Source of the DNA: Deinococcus multiflagellatus | GTDB lineage: Bacteria > Deinococcota > Deinococci > Deinococcales > Deinococcaceae | DNA length: 64,000 nucleotides | Assembly: GCF_020166415.1 (NCBI RefSeq) | Contig: NZ_JAIQXV010000017.1 | Span: 1-64,000 of the forward strand | Direction: 5' to 3' | Part shown: in pieces, positions 1 to 10,383 of the stretch | How positions within the stretch are numbered: position 1 is the first letter of the stretch | Layout of the letters: each line of letters starts with the position of its first letter | The notes under the pieces: model-generated | The model's input: only the letters and a program-made list of their open reading frames with translations | Databases searched by the model: none | What the model was told of the DNA's origin: nothing | Translations under genes and position numbers: made by a program

Positions 1-140
1 CTCATACGGATTCCGGATGATCTGTTTCAGCCCCTCCGCTTCGGCTCCGGTGCTTCCACTGCTCTCCGTCACCGCTTTTCCTGCTCCCTCCGGTCGGGTT
101 AACCAGTTGTTTCACAACTGATGAACCGGAATCCTTATCA
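1..140 (+). repeat. Intergenic repeat type B, copy 1
   Basis: Begins CTCATACGGATTCCGG at the window edge and ends CCGGAATCCTTATCA, whose last three bases are the stop codon of the receiver gene on the other strand. Near its end CAGTTGT and ACAACTG pair as a hairpin. Similar copies lie at 6335-6488, 25314-25450, 35304-35437, 42050-42205 and 50590-50732. It probably serves as the terminator of the neighbouring gene (inference). Confidence 0.8.
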
Positions 141-551
141 GGCGTGGGCCACCCGGGCGTGCTGCCAGTAGCGCAAGAAGGCTTCAATCTGCTGCAGGAA
201 ATCGCTAAAGGAGGCCGCCTTCACCAGATAGGAACTGGCGTACAGCGTGTAGGCCATCTGCACGTCGTCGCGCGCGCCAGACGTGGTGAGCATGACCACC
301 GGGATATGCGCAATTCGGGCATCGGCCTTGAGGGCCCGCAACACCTCAAAGCCATTCATGCCGGGCATGTTCACGTCCAGCAGCACCACATCGGGCAGTT
401 CGGTGGCCGCCCGCAGCAGGGCCAGCGCTTCGGTGCCGGTGCTCGCCACCGTCAGGTGGCAATCCGGGCAAAGTTCGCTGAATGCTTCGAGCGCCAGCAG
501 CTGGTCATGCGGGTTGTCGTCGATCAACAAAAAGTGCTGCGGCGCGGCCAT
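138..551 (-). CDS. Single-domain response regulator
   Basis: Stand-alone receiver of a two-component system, 137 aa and no output domain. Acidic residues D11 and D12, phospho-acceptor D59 in VVLLDVNMPGMNG, T89/T90 and K111 are all present, so it should accept phosphate from a histidine kinase. The layout resembles the Rcp1 class that partners phytochrome-like or hybrid kinases, but no kinase is in the window, so the partner is unknown. The start is supported by TACGAT six bases before the ATG, which predicts a leaderless message. Its stop codon is the last triplet of a type B repeat. Confidence 0.9.
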   Translation of the reverse strand: MAAPQHFLLIDDNPHDQLLALEAFSELCPDCHLTVASTGTEALALLRAATELPDVVLLDVNMPGMNGFEVLRALKADARIAHIPVVMLTTSGARDDVQMAYTLYASSYLVKAASFSDFLQQIEAFLRYWQHARVAHA

Positions 552-557
552 AGCGAT

Positions 558-563
558 ATCGTA
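558..563 (-). promoter_or_regulatory. Leaderless -10 box of the receiver gene
   Basis: TACGAT on the minus strand followed by six bases and the ATG at 551. Transcription would begin at or next to the start codon, the arrangement common in Deinococcus. Confidence 0.6.
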
Positions 564-757
564 AAGATCGAATAAAGATTAAATGAGGGATGCTCACAAT
601 TCCTGTTGAGCTTGGGCTGCCATCACAGCGCCGGTTTCTCAGAATGAAAGGCCCGTCGTGGTTCCCCAGAACGCGAACCCTGAAGAACGCTGGGCGACAA
701 CAGAGCAGGCGAGAGGGGTCGCCGCCCCTCCGGCCAAGGTCATCTGGTAGACGCTCT

Positions 758-3031
<2,274 letters not shown>

Positions 3032-3037
3032 GGGTCC

Positions 3038-3043
3038 AGTATA
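3038..3043 (-). promoter_or_regulatory. Leaderless -10 box of the metal ATPase
   Basis: TATACT on the minus strand, then six bases, then the ATG at 3031. A TGAACA half-site just upstream might be part of a metal-sensor operator, but no matching inverted half is clear. Confidence 0.6.
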
Positions 3044-3131
3044 CCTGAGTAGGTGTTCAGATGTTGGAGGAAGAGGGGAGGGCCATCAAGGGGCCACATT
3101 GAGGAACGGCGGTCTGAAAGTGCCACTTATC

Positions 3132-3339
3132 CATGGTGCGGACAGTTTCAGCAGTCCACAGAGGAGAGCCTGATAAACACGCTGTTCTTCCCCTCCCCCT
3201 CGTGGAGGACTCGTAGAGCTGCGCAGAAGAGGCTGGGGCTTGAAAAGCTGCGCAGCAGAGGGGGGCGGCGAGTGGGGCGTGCCCGACGACCTTTCTTCCA
3301 AGGGCCATTTGCCACGCTTGAACACTGTCCGCACCAGTG
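3132..3339. repeat. MITE-like element type A, copy 1
   Basis: About 208 bp with imperfect terminal inverted repeats: GGTGCGGACAGT on the left and ACTGTCCGCACC on the right. Compared with the copy at 35107 it is in the opposite orientation (the CTTTCTTCC block and the CACGCTTGAACACTG end lie on the right). No coding capacity. Related copies are at 12436, 35107, 48279 and 63061. Confidence 0.75.
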
Positions 3340-3497
3340 CTCATACGGCCTGCCGTCCATTTCCGTCACATCCAGAAAAGAGCTGGCTGTTCCCTGCCTT
3401 CGGCGCTATCCCAGCCCAATGCCCGGAAATCCGTACCCTTTCCCTTCGGTGGGAAACATTCCATAACCCGTTACGGAATGTTTTGGAAGCCCTATTA
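3340..3497 (+). repeat. Intergenic repeat type C, copy 1
   Basis: Starts CTCATACGG directly after the right end of the type A element and runs to the stop codon of the dGTPase-like gene. Contains a strong hairpin, ACATTCC pairing with GGAATGT around TAACCCGTTA (about 3455-3485), followed by T-rich DNA. Closely similar to 50445-50589. Likely transcription terminator. Confidence 0.75.
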
Positions 3498-4781
3498 GCC
3501 CGTGGTCAGCCGCGTGGCGAAGGCTTCGGCCTGGGCCTCGCTCATGCCCGCCACGATATCCAGCGCCAGCCGCACCGGGTGGCTGGCGTGGGTGCCGTCC
3601 AGGTGCCACGGCGGAAGAAATGCCCGCAGCTGCGCGTCCTTCACGCCGTCCGGGCCGTGTTGGACCGCCTGCAGCACCGCGCCGAACACCGTGCGCACCA
3701 CCTGCGTGTGGGCTTCGCGCTGGGTGTGAATGCTCTGGTGGCTGATGACGTATTCCCAGATGATGCGTTTGAACAGATTGATCTCCAGCCGGGTGGCCTC
3801 GGGGACAACCAGCTGCGGGCCGCAGGGATCGTCCCAGTCCACACTGACCTGCAGAAAGCGGCCAATGCACCCACTGATGCGGGCGCGCAGGTTCAGCACG
3901 TCGGCGCGGCTGCCGTCAAAGCCAGGGGTGGGGTCAAAGGTGGCCAGGGTCTGGCGCAACTGCGCGCGCGTCTGCTGCTCGTCGGCCAGCACCAGGCCGC
4001 ACACGATCTCGTCCCGGTGCTGGGTGAAGAACGCCTCGAAGGCCTGGGGATCACCGAGGTCGGCCAGCGGCAGCATCCCGGCTTTGTAGAAGTCCATCAA
4101 GTCGCTCATGCTGTAGGCGATGTCGTCGGCGTAGTCCATGAGCTGCGCTTCCAGGGAAGGCCCCAGGTGCTCGGCGCCTTCGCGCGCAAAGTGGAAGCTC
4201 GCGGCGTCGTCCCGGTAGGCCCCAAACTTCAGGTGGGCCTTGCTGGGCGGCTGGCCGCCCACCGGCGCCGGCGCCCGCAGGTTGGGGTATTTCAGGCTGG
4301 CCCGCAGCGTGCGCCGGGTGAGGTTCAGCCCCGGATAGGCGCCACTTTGCATGGCCAGACGGGTCACAATCCGGAACGACTGGGCGTTGCCCTCAAAGCC
4401 GTCCGGATCGCCCGCCGCACGCGCCAGCACGTCCAGCTCGTGTTCCCCCAGGTGCCCGAAGATGGGGTGGCCCAGGTCATGAATCAGGGCGGCGGTTTCC
4501 ACCACGTCGGGGTCAATCTGGGCGGCGCGTTCAGGCTGGCCGAGCGCCAGGGCGCGCTCACGCAGGCGCTCGGCCATGCGGCGGCTGATCTGCGCCGTTT
4601 CCAGCGTGTGGGTCAGGCGGTTGTGAAAGGCGTGCCCCGCGCCGCTGAGCACCTGGGTCACCCCGGCCAGCCGCCGGAACTCTTCGGCATACAGCACCCG
4701 GTCCCGGTCCCGCTGCGCCGGGGACCGCTGGTCGCTGGGGTCGGGGCTGCCGTACTGCCGCTCGAAATCGTGGGTCTGCAT
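3495..4781 (-). CDS. dgt: HD-domain dGTP triphosphohydrolase-like protein
   Basis: Predicted deoxynucleoside triphosphate triphosphohydrolase, which cuts dNTP to deoxynucleoside and triphosphate and so tunes nucleotide pools. 428 aa, usual for the Dgt family. RLTHTLE carries H58 and AALIHDLGHPIFGH carries the HD pair H101-D102 of the metal site; further conserved blocks follow (MDYADDIAYSMSDLMDF). An in-frame start 84 bases upstream is possible, but the ATG at 4781 has AAAGGA ten bases before it, and the longer form would overlap the next gene. It lies 52 bp downstream of the small hypothetical gene, probably in one transcription unit. Its stop is inside a type C repeat. Confidence 0.88.
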   Translation of the reverse strand: MQTHDFERQYGSPDPSDQRSPAQRDRDRVLYAEEFRRLAGVTQVLSGAGHAFHNRLTHTLETAQISRRMAERLRERALALGQPERAAQIDPDVVETAALIHDLGHPIFGHLGEHELDVLARAAGDPDGFEGNAQSFRIVTRLAMQSGAYPGLNLTRRTLRASLKYPNLRAPAPVGGQPPSKAHLKFGAYRDDAASFHFAREGAEHLGPSLEAQLMDYADDIAYSMSDLMDFYKAGMLPLADLGDPQAFEAFFTQHRDEIVCGLVLADEQQTRAQLRQTLATFDPTPGFDGSRADVLNLRARISGCIGRFLQVSVDWDDPCGPQLVVPEATRLEINLFKRIIWEYVISHQSIHTQREAHTQVVRTVFGAVLQAVQHGPDGVKDAQLRAFLPPWHLDGTHASHPVRLALDIVAGMSEAQAEAFATRLTTG

Positions 4782-4833
4782 GCTTGGGGGTCCTTTCTGG
4801 AAGGGCTGGGGTGGGCTGTGGCGACGGCGTAGT

Positions 4834-5193
4834 TTATGAACCAGCGGGCAGGGTGTCCGCCGCACTGAGGTACTCCACGCCCGTCATATCCACAAAACAG
4901 GCCACCAGGGTCACGGGTGCCTGCACGGCATGGAGGGTCAGCTGGGCGTGCAGGGCGCTGCCGGCCAGGGTTAGGGCCACGCGGTCGCCGGGGTGCAGCA
5001 CAGCCGGAAACCCCCGGGTGCTCTGCACGCCGCCGGCCGGGTCCAGGGGCAGCTCCAGCGTGCGGCCATCCGGCAACTGCAGCCGGGCGCCGCGCAGCAC
5101 CCGGATGTGCTCTTCAGACATGTTCATGGCGGTCAGGACAAGGGTCTGCCCGGCCGCGGTGAGGCTGCACCTGAGCAGCGCGCGGATGGCCAT
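4834..5193 (-). CDS. Conserved small hypothetical protein
   Basis: A 119-aa cytosolic-looking protein starting MAIRALLRCSLTAAG, with no signal peptide and no domain I recognise. It is rich in short beta-prone stretches (TLVLTAMNM, RVALTLAGSALHAQLTLHA), which suggests a compact beta fold. The start at 5193 is chosen because TACTGT sits six bases before it; the longer frame upstream has unusual codons. It lies just upstream of the dGTPase-like gene and may share its message. Function unknown. Confidence 0.7.
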   Translation of the reverse strand: MAIRALLRCSLTAAGQTLVLTAMNMSEEHIRVLRGARLQLPDGRTLELPLDPAGGVQSTRGFPAVLHPGDRVALTLAGSALHAQLTLHAVQAPVTLVACFVDMTGVEYLSAADTLPAGS

Positions 5194-5199
5194 GACCCT

Positions 5200-5205
5200 A
5201 CAGTA
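5200..5205 (-). promoter_or_regulatory. Leaderless -10 box
   Basis: TACTGT followed by six bases and the ATG at 5193. It fixes the start of the 119-aa protein and is probably the promoter of the two-gene unit with the dGTPase-like gene. Confidence 0.55.
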
Positions 5206-5272
5206 GCAGCGCCCCCACCCCCCAGGAACGGCGGTTGCCCGCGGGAATGGGGGGGTGGGGGCGGGGTGGCCT

Positions 5273-5752
5273 TCAGGAGTGGGCCAGAGGCGCGTCCAGC
5301 CGCTCGCGGGCGCGGTCAAGCACCGTGGCGGCGTCCTCACCGGGGCTCACGTCGGTCCAGTGGTCGGTGATCACGCCGTCGGGGGCCACCAGGAAGGTTT
5401 CCCGCCGTGGGCGCCGCACGTCTTCGCCGGGCCAGGGCTCGTCCAGCACCCCAAACGTCCCACTTAACGCCTGGGCGCGGTCATTGATCAGGGGGTAATC
5501 CAGCTTGCACAGGTCCCGAAAGCGCGCCTGCTCCTGGGTGGCGTCGCCGTTGATGCCCACAATGTCCACGCCCAGTGCCTGAAACTCACTCCACAGGGCC
5601 TGGTAGCGCCGGGCCTGCAACTGGCAATGGGTGGTGGCTGTTTTCGGAAAAAAGAACAGCACCTGCCAGCGGCCGGGCGCCGCCACATAAGGCCGCCCAT
5701 TGTCCTGCGTGGCCTTCAGTTCCGGAACACGGTCACCAACGGAAAGGGTCAT
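5273..5752 (-). CDS. Peroxiredoxin (AhpC/TSA, BCP-like)
   Basis: Thiol peroxidase that reduces hydrogen peroxide or organic peroxides, 159 aa, cytosolic. The active-site pattern P-x3-T-x2-C is PKTATTHC, with the peroxidatic cysteine at C43. There is no cysteine five residues later as in many BCP proteins; the only other one is C82, so it is either a 1-Cys enzyme or uses an unusual resolving residue. ETFLVAPDGVITDHW near residue 118 is the usual strand before the C-terminal helix. The start is supported by TAGGCT six bases before the ATG. It is transcribed alone, 79 bp upstream of the next gene. Confidence 0.88.
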   Translation of the reverse strand: MTLSVGDRVPELKATQDNGRPYVAAPGRWQVLFFFPKTATTHCQLQARRYQALWSEFQALGVDIVGINGDATQEQARFRDLCKLDYPLINDRAQALSGTFGVLDEPWPGEDVRRPRRETFLVAPDGVITDHWTDVSPGEDAATVLDRARERLDAPLAHS

Positions 5753-5758
5753 GGGCCC

Positions 5759-5764
5759 AGCCTA
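5759..5764 (-). promoter_or_regulatory. Leaderless -10 box of the peroxiredoxin
   Basis: TAGGCT followed by GGGCCC and the ATG at 5752. Confidence 0.55.
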
Positions 5765-6180
5765 GCGGCCTGCGGTGGGCCGCACGGTTAGAGGGTCTGT
5801 AGAGCTTTCCTCAGAGTTTGGGGGCGTACGGGGCAGATGGGTTGAGCCGTGCTACGTCGCTCGCTGTTGATCTGCAGATCGACCAAGAGGTTTGGAACGG
5901 CTGCGTCGCAGAGCGGGGCAATGGGAGCGGCCAGGGGGGCGCCGCCCTGCACGGCGCTGGAGGGGGCAGGAGGAAGAGTTTAGGCCGTGCAGGGCGGAAA
6001 CCGTTAGTGGTCTTCGGGATGTTTCTGCTGGCCTCCGCAAGTTGGATTCACTCGTGCTGCGCGGTGCTGCGTGGAGGTTGAGGCGCCACAATCTGCACCC
6101 ACGGCGAACTGTCTCGGGGCAGAGGAGTGGTGGTGCAGAGCGGCAGTGCGCTTGTCCCTTTGGAGGATGGAAGCCCTTTT
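5765..6180. other. Non-coding stretch without recognised genes
   Basis: No frame here has a plausible start and protein-like composition. It contains GC-rich inverted stretches and leads into transposase debris. I see no RNA gene. Confidence 0.5.
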
Positions 6181-6192
6181 GTGTTCTTCCAG

Positions 6193-6334
6193 AGTTCTGG
6201 CAACTGGAGCCCGGTAGGTTGGTGGGCCGTGACGCACTGGAGGCCCTCCTGCCGCCGTTCTCCCCTCAGTGTGATCGGTGACGCGCTCCGGCTCTGCCAC
6301 CACTTCGCGCTTGGCCAGCGAGACGTGCAGGAAA
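6193..6334 (+). pseudogene. IS6-family transposase, N-terminal fragment (left)
   Basis: A frame on the plus strand reads VTHWRPSCRRSPLSV, then ALRLCHHFALGQRDVQE, matching the start of IS6/IS26-type DDE transposases (typically PLSVIGYALRLYHRF then LSQRDVQELL). It stops abruptly after DVQE where a type B repeat begins at 6335. The same N-terminal region occurs in inverse orientation at 8470-8787, about 85-90% identical by eye over roughly 140 bases. A shorter third piece of the same end (the GAGCTCGGTAGGCTGG block, minus orientation) lies at about 6525-6570. Confidence 0.75.
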
Positions 6335-6488
6335 GGATTCCAGTTCATCAGTTGTTCCATAACTGATGGACCCGACCAGAGGGACTCACAGAGCTGCGCA
6401 GCAGAGAAGGAAAAGCGGGGACGGAGAGGCGTAGAGGCACCGCAGCGAAGCGGAGGGGCCGCAACGGATGATCCGGAAGCCGTATGAG
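6335..6488 (-). repeat. Intergenic repeat type B, copy 2
   Basis: Inverse orientation. Starts GGATTCCAGTTCATC with the hairpin CAGTT-GTTCCAT-AACTG and ends at CCGTATGAG. It truncates the IS6 fragment on its left, so one of the two moved or recombined after the other. Confidence 0.7.
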
Positions 6489-6692
6489 GTGAAGTGCCCA
6501 GAACCAGCGGTAGGTCTTCCGGTCCGTCACAGCCCGCCAGCCTACCGAGCTCAAGTTGCCAGCACCGTTTCTTGGTGGCTCGGGGAGGGACAGATGCGGC
6601 GTGTTCCTGAAATGCAGGCGGGCTTTCGGCTGGGCCAGCGCGCACCCTCTCCAGGGGCGGCCCTGACATCCTGCAGCGGCCCCATGGGCGCT

Positions 6693-7094
6693 TCAAGGAC
6701 CCTGCAGCCACTGAAGGGTCACGGCACACTGCGGCGAGCGCCACGGCCCGTTGCGCACCTGCACCACCCGGAACCCTTGCCCGTGGGCCACGAAGCGCAT
6801 GCCCGCCTGCACATTCACACGCTGCGCCCCCTGGCGGCGGGCGTCCATCACACTCAGGCTGGCCCGCGGCGCCGAGGTGGGCGCCGACATGTACAGAATG
6901 GCGGCCGTGACGGTGACCTGGGACGGCAGGCGCAGGGTCTGCACCGCCCCGTTGCACGGCAGGGTCCAGGTGGATTGGGGTGCCGCGCCGCCTGTTGCTG
7001 TGACGCTCAGGCTGAGCGAGGTGACCCCGAGGGCCAGCACGCGGCGGGCCAAGGCCGCCCGCGACATGACGCTCGAGACACTGGCCCCCATCAT
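6693..7094 (-). CDS. Small exported protein coupled to calpain-like protease
   Basis: A 133-aa protein with an N-terminal export signal (basic RAALARR, hydrophobic core VLALGVTSLSLSV, likely cleavage after TATGGAA). The mature part is about 100 aa, beta-rich, with two cysteines (in LPCNGAV and SPQCAVTL) that could form one disulfide. No family recognised. Its ATG overlaps the protease stop codon (ATGA at 7091-7094), so it is translationally coupled. A secreted partner or inhibitor of the protease is a reasonable guess, but chagasin-type inhibitor motifs are not visible. Confidence 0.7.
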   Translation of the reverse strand: MMGASVSSVMSRAALARRVLALGVTSLSLSVTATGGAAPQSTWTLPCNGAVQTLRLPSQVTVTAAILYMSAPTSAPRASLSVMDARRQGAQRVNVQAGMRFVAHGQGFRVVQVRNGPWRSPQCAVTLQWLQGP

Positions 7095-8179
7095 TTGCTC
7101 CGGCTCGGCTCATCCAGACTCTGTTCGATCCTGGAGAACAGCTGCTGGAAGTCGCTCAGCGTCACACTGACCTTCTCGCCCCAGGGATTGAAGAGAATGA
7201 CCATGGTCGTCTCCTTGCCCTTCACCGTCTGCTGCGTGGTGCCCAGCACCGCGTACGCATGACTCGAGACAATATTCTTATATTTCGAGGCGATGGCGTT
7301 CTGCTTCTCGGTCAGCTCGCCGGTACTGGCAATGGTCGGCTTTTCATCGGCTGCCTGCAGGTAGGTGAGCAGTTCCGCCTTCGGCACTTGTGGGAGCGAC
7401 CCCTGCGTCATCATCGCAATGCCGAAGTAGTTCTCCATCACTTTCGTGGAGAAGCCACCCTGCCCCGCCGTGTCCGCGCCCCCCACCTCCTTGATGAAGG
7501 CCTTCTCGATGATCAGGGGCCAGAGGTCGTTGACTTTCACGGCGCCGACCGGATCCGGGCTGCCCTTGAGGAAGGCGAAGTTGTTCTGGATGGTCACGAA
7601 CCGGTCCTTGCGCGGCACATCATTGATACTCGAATAGGTCTTGCCCACCACCGGCTTCTGTGAGCTGAAGCGGACCGTGATCGAGCCGTCCTTGTTCTGC
7701 GTGATCATCTGTTTGATCATCTCCGGGTTCGTTTTGGCCAGGGCGGCCATGCCGGCGAGCAGGTAACAGTTGCCCAGCGAGCCCTGCATGATGTCGCCCG
7801 GCGCGATACCCGACGACTCACCCGGCTTTTTCACGTACAGCTGGCCTGAGATCTTCTTGAACTGCAACGTGGGCGTGCCCGCTTGCAAGCTCTGCTGGAC
7901 CCGTTCCGGTGCCAAGTGTTCTGGGGTGGGCAGCGTGGCCAGGTCTGTGAGCACCTCTGCGGAGGTTGCAGGGTGCGCGGACTGATCACGCCGCCGCGCC
8001 CGGAATGGCATGGTGCTGGCCGCACCGGCTGTGGGAGGTGCCGGGCGTGCCGGGGTCTTGCGCGCGGCAGCGGAGGGTTGCGGATGCGCAGGCCGCGCCG
8101 TGCCCGCAGTGGAGGCGGGTTTTTCTGAGGTGGGCGACTTCGCCACTGCTGTTGAACGTTTCTTCTGAGGATCAAACAT
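7091..8179 (-). CDS. Calpain-family (C2) cysteine protease
   Basis: Predicted papain-fold protease of the calpain family, 362 aa. Residues 1-75 are a Lys/Pro/Ala/Thr-rich, probably disordered tail without a signal peptide. The catalytic region shows QGSLGNCYLLAGMAALA (nucleophile C138), the family motif NDLWPLIIEKAFIK (218-231), H307 in SSHAYAVLG and N331 in LFNPWGE, so the Cys-His-Asn triad is complete. No calcium-binding C2-like or EF-hand part is attached. The start at 8179 has GGAG a few bases upstream; a longer frame has poor codons. The coding region is visibly richer in A/T than its neighbours and sits between IS6 remnants, which suggests transfer. Confidence 0.85.
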   Translation of the reverse strand: MFDPQKKRSTAVAKSPTSEKPASTAGTARPAHPQPSAAARKTPARPAPPTAGAASTMPFRARRRDQSAHPATSAEVLTDLATLPTPEHLAPERVQQSLQAGTPTLQFKKISGQLYVKKPGESSGIAPGDIMQGSLGNCYLLAGMAALAKTNPEMIKQMITQNKDGSITVRFSSQKPVVGKTYSSINDVPRKDRFVTIQNNFAFLKGSPDPVGAVKVNDLWPLIIEKAFIKEVGGADTAGQGGFSTKVMENYFGIAMMTQGSLPQVPKAELLTYLQAADEKPTIASTGELTEKQNAIASKYKNIVSSHAYAVLGTTQQTVKGKETTMVILFNPWGEKVSVTLSDFQQLFSRIEQSLDEPSRSK

Positions 8180-8469
8180 GGTTCTCCACGTGAAAAGCAG
8201 CCGGTGCAGCCCGGGCGACCACTGGTCATCAGCATAGAAGGAAGGCCGACCGTCCGCCGCCTCAAGTGCTGGCAAGCCCCGCCGAATGGGCGGCGGGATT
8301 CTGGCACCAGAGTTTTTGCCGCGCCTCCATGCACTTCAGGTCTAGCCACGGGCCTTGTGGCGTCCCGCACCTCTCTGTTTGATGGGCGGCAGTCCAGTGG
8401 CCAGGCGGTTCTGGCCACTTCACCTCAGAGGGGCCGGAACCGCGCAGCAGGCGGCCCGATGCTCAACCC

Positions 8470-8787
8470 GGTCTGCTGCATCGCCTCTCGCCAGCGAAGA
8501 CAGCGTCGTGCGCATCGACGGGGCTCTGGAGCCCGTGCTGCTCTCCACCGACTTCAGCGCACACCTCGTCCAAACACCACCGCGAAGCGGTGACGCAGCG
8601 CTTCGGTCAGCAGCGGAGCAAACAGAATGTTCCGCTGGCGCAGGGTTTCGTGGCTGACCTGGCTGCCGCGGTCGTGGAGCGGTTCCTGCACGTCTCGCTG
8701 GCCAAGCGCGAAGTGGTGGCAGAGCCGGAGCGCGTCACCGACCATGCTGAGGGGAGAACGGCGGCAGGAGGGCCTCCAGTGCGTCAC
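8470..8787 (-). pseudogene. IS6-family transposase remnant (right), frameshifted
   Basis: The minus strand reads ALRLCHHFALGQRDVQE, RGSQVSHETLRQ, FAPLLTEALRHR as in IS6 transposases. After a frameshift near 8580 it continues WCLDEVCAEVGGEQH, matching the WHLDEV segment with the first catalytic Asp. The rest of the DDE domain is gone. The start-side flank carries GCAACTGAAGCTCGGTAGG, shared with the left fragment, and probably marks the IS end. Confidence 0.8.
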
Positions 8788-8831
8788 GGCCCACCAGCCT
8801 ACCGAGCTTCAGTTGCTTGAACCCTTCGCCC

Positions 8832-9848
8832 TTACCCCAGGGTGGCGGCCTGTTCCTCCCAGGGACCGCGGGTGCGGGGGCGGCTGCGGGCAGGGTACTT
8901 GCGGTGCTTGTCCCGGTACATGCGCCCGTCGGCCAGGGTCAGCAGGGTTTCGGGCGCGGCCGTTTCGGTGCTGCAGGCCACGCCCACGCTGGCGCCCACC
9001 AGCGGGAAACCCTGCTGGCGCACCTGGGCGGTGGCCGCCTCGATGGCGCGGTGCAGGGCGTCCACCCCGCGCCGGGTGCACAGCGCCACGTACTCGTCGC
9101 CGCCGATGCGGTACAGGCCGTGGGTGGCGGGCAGGTGCGTCTGCAGGCCCTGGGCAAACAGCTGCAGCACCTGATCGCCGGCCGCGTGGCCACGCTCGTC
9201 GTTGACCGTTTTCAGGCCGTCCACATCAATCAGGGCCAGGGCCAGGGTGCCGGGGTGGCGGGTCCAGGCGGCGCGCAGGGCTTCTTCAAAGGCGCGGCGG
9301 TTGCCCAGGCCCGTCAGGGGGTCGCGCCGGGCCGCGCTGCCCAGCTGACGCACCATCTGGTCGGCGCAGCCCAGCAGCCACGCCAGGGCAAAGCCCACCA
9401 GCAGCGCCACCAGCAAGAACCACACCATGCCCAGCCAGTCCAGGGGACTGCGGGGAAAGCCCAGGGCGGCGACCGCCGCGCCATACAGCACAAAGACGGC
9501 CACGCCCCGGACCGGAAACCACACCGCGCAAAACGCGCTGAGCAGGATCAGCACCGCGCCGTAGCCAGTCACGCCCGGCAGAAAGGTGGCGCCGAAGCCC
9601 GGCGCCTGCACAAACCACACCAGCCACAGCGGCATCACCAGCAAAAACAGGGCGCTGCCCCAGCCGCACCAGCGGTGATTCAGCAGCGCCGTGAGCCCCA
9701 GCAGCGCCAGAAAGGCGCCCGCCTGGGCGACGTTGGTGGCCGCCCCGCCCACCAGCCCCAGCAGCAGGGTGGCCAGCGGCAGGGCGGTCAGGAGCGGGCA
9801 GAGCGCCCGTTGAAGTTGGTGGCGCGGCGAGCGGGTGGGCAGCGACAT
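8832..9848 (-). CDS. Membrane-bound diguanylate cyclase (GGDEF)
   Basis: Makes cyclic di-GMP from two GTP. 338 aa: about five or six hydrophobic helices at residues 14-160, then a GGDEF domain from about 170 with DPLTGLGNRRAFEEAL, LIDVDGLKTVND and RIGGDEY (GGDEY at 249-253), a Y-for-F variant found in active enzymes. No RxxD inhibitory site precedes the signature. Start chosen at 9848 because the first membrane helix follows directly; the frame extends over 100 codons further upstream with non-coding character. No sensor domain beyond the membrane part is recognisable, so the signal is unknown. Confidence 0.88.
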   Translation of the reverse strand: MSLPTRSPRHQLQRALCPLLTALPLATLLLGLVGGAATNVAQAGAFLALLGLTALLNHRWCGWGSALFLLVMPLWLVWFVQAPGFGATFLPGVTGYGAVLILLSAFCAVWFPVRGVAVFVLYGAAVAALGFPRSPLDWLGMVWFLLVALLVGFALAWLLGCADQMVRQLGSAARRDPLTGLGNRRAFEEALRAAWTRHPGTLALALIDVDGLKTVNDERGHAAGDQVLQLFAQGLQTHLPATHGLYRIGGDEYVALCTRRGVDALHRAIEAATAQVRQQGFPLVGASVGVACSTETAAPETLLTLADGRMYRDKHRKYPARSRPRTRGPWEEQAATLG

Positions 9849-10383
9849 GGTGGCCTCGAACAGCGCGGGAAGAGGGGAGGGATGGGCAGCTGAAACACAG
9901 CCCTGGCGCGGGGGCCCAGGCATGTGGGAGATGTTGATTGAGAAGAAGTTCCCCCACACAGCGGGCAAGGGCCCGGCGGCGTGACGGATAACCTGATGGC
10001 CCCAGTGTGGCGGCGCGCCCTGATAGCAAGGTGGTGGCTTGGCCAAGGCTGATTTTAGGAATGCGTCAGGTTGGCTGGGCCTTCGCGGGCCGCCACCCCA
10101 ACGGAGGGTGACACTGCTGGGGCCAGGGGCAGGCCAGGCCGCTGCGCTGGGCTCGCACCGGGTCCAGGAAGTCACTCAACGCCACTTCGGTTGCTGATTT
10201 CGCCGGCCAGTCTTATCCCACAGTTCATGGCGAACAAGTGCGTTGTCACCGTGGCCGCAGCTTGCCCGCGGCGAGGGTTGCCGGTTGCGCCGACCCACCA
10301 GGCCGGCGCTGACCGTTTCAGGCCAAGCCTCGACAGCCATGCCAGTAGGCCAGCCGAGTAAAGCCGCTTGACTGCGAAGGGGC
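9849..10383. other. Intergenic stretch, nothing recognised
   Basis: 534 bases separating two minus-strand genes. Frames here have non-coding codon patterns. No clear hairpin-plus-T terminator or repeat copy was seen. Confidence 0.4.

Noticed and set aside
6004..7113. 369-aa minus-strand frame
   Set aside because: Runs through IS6 debris and a type B repeat and overlaps the coupled small exported protein; no coding pattern.
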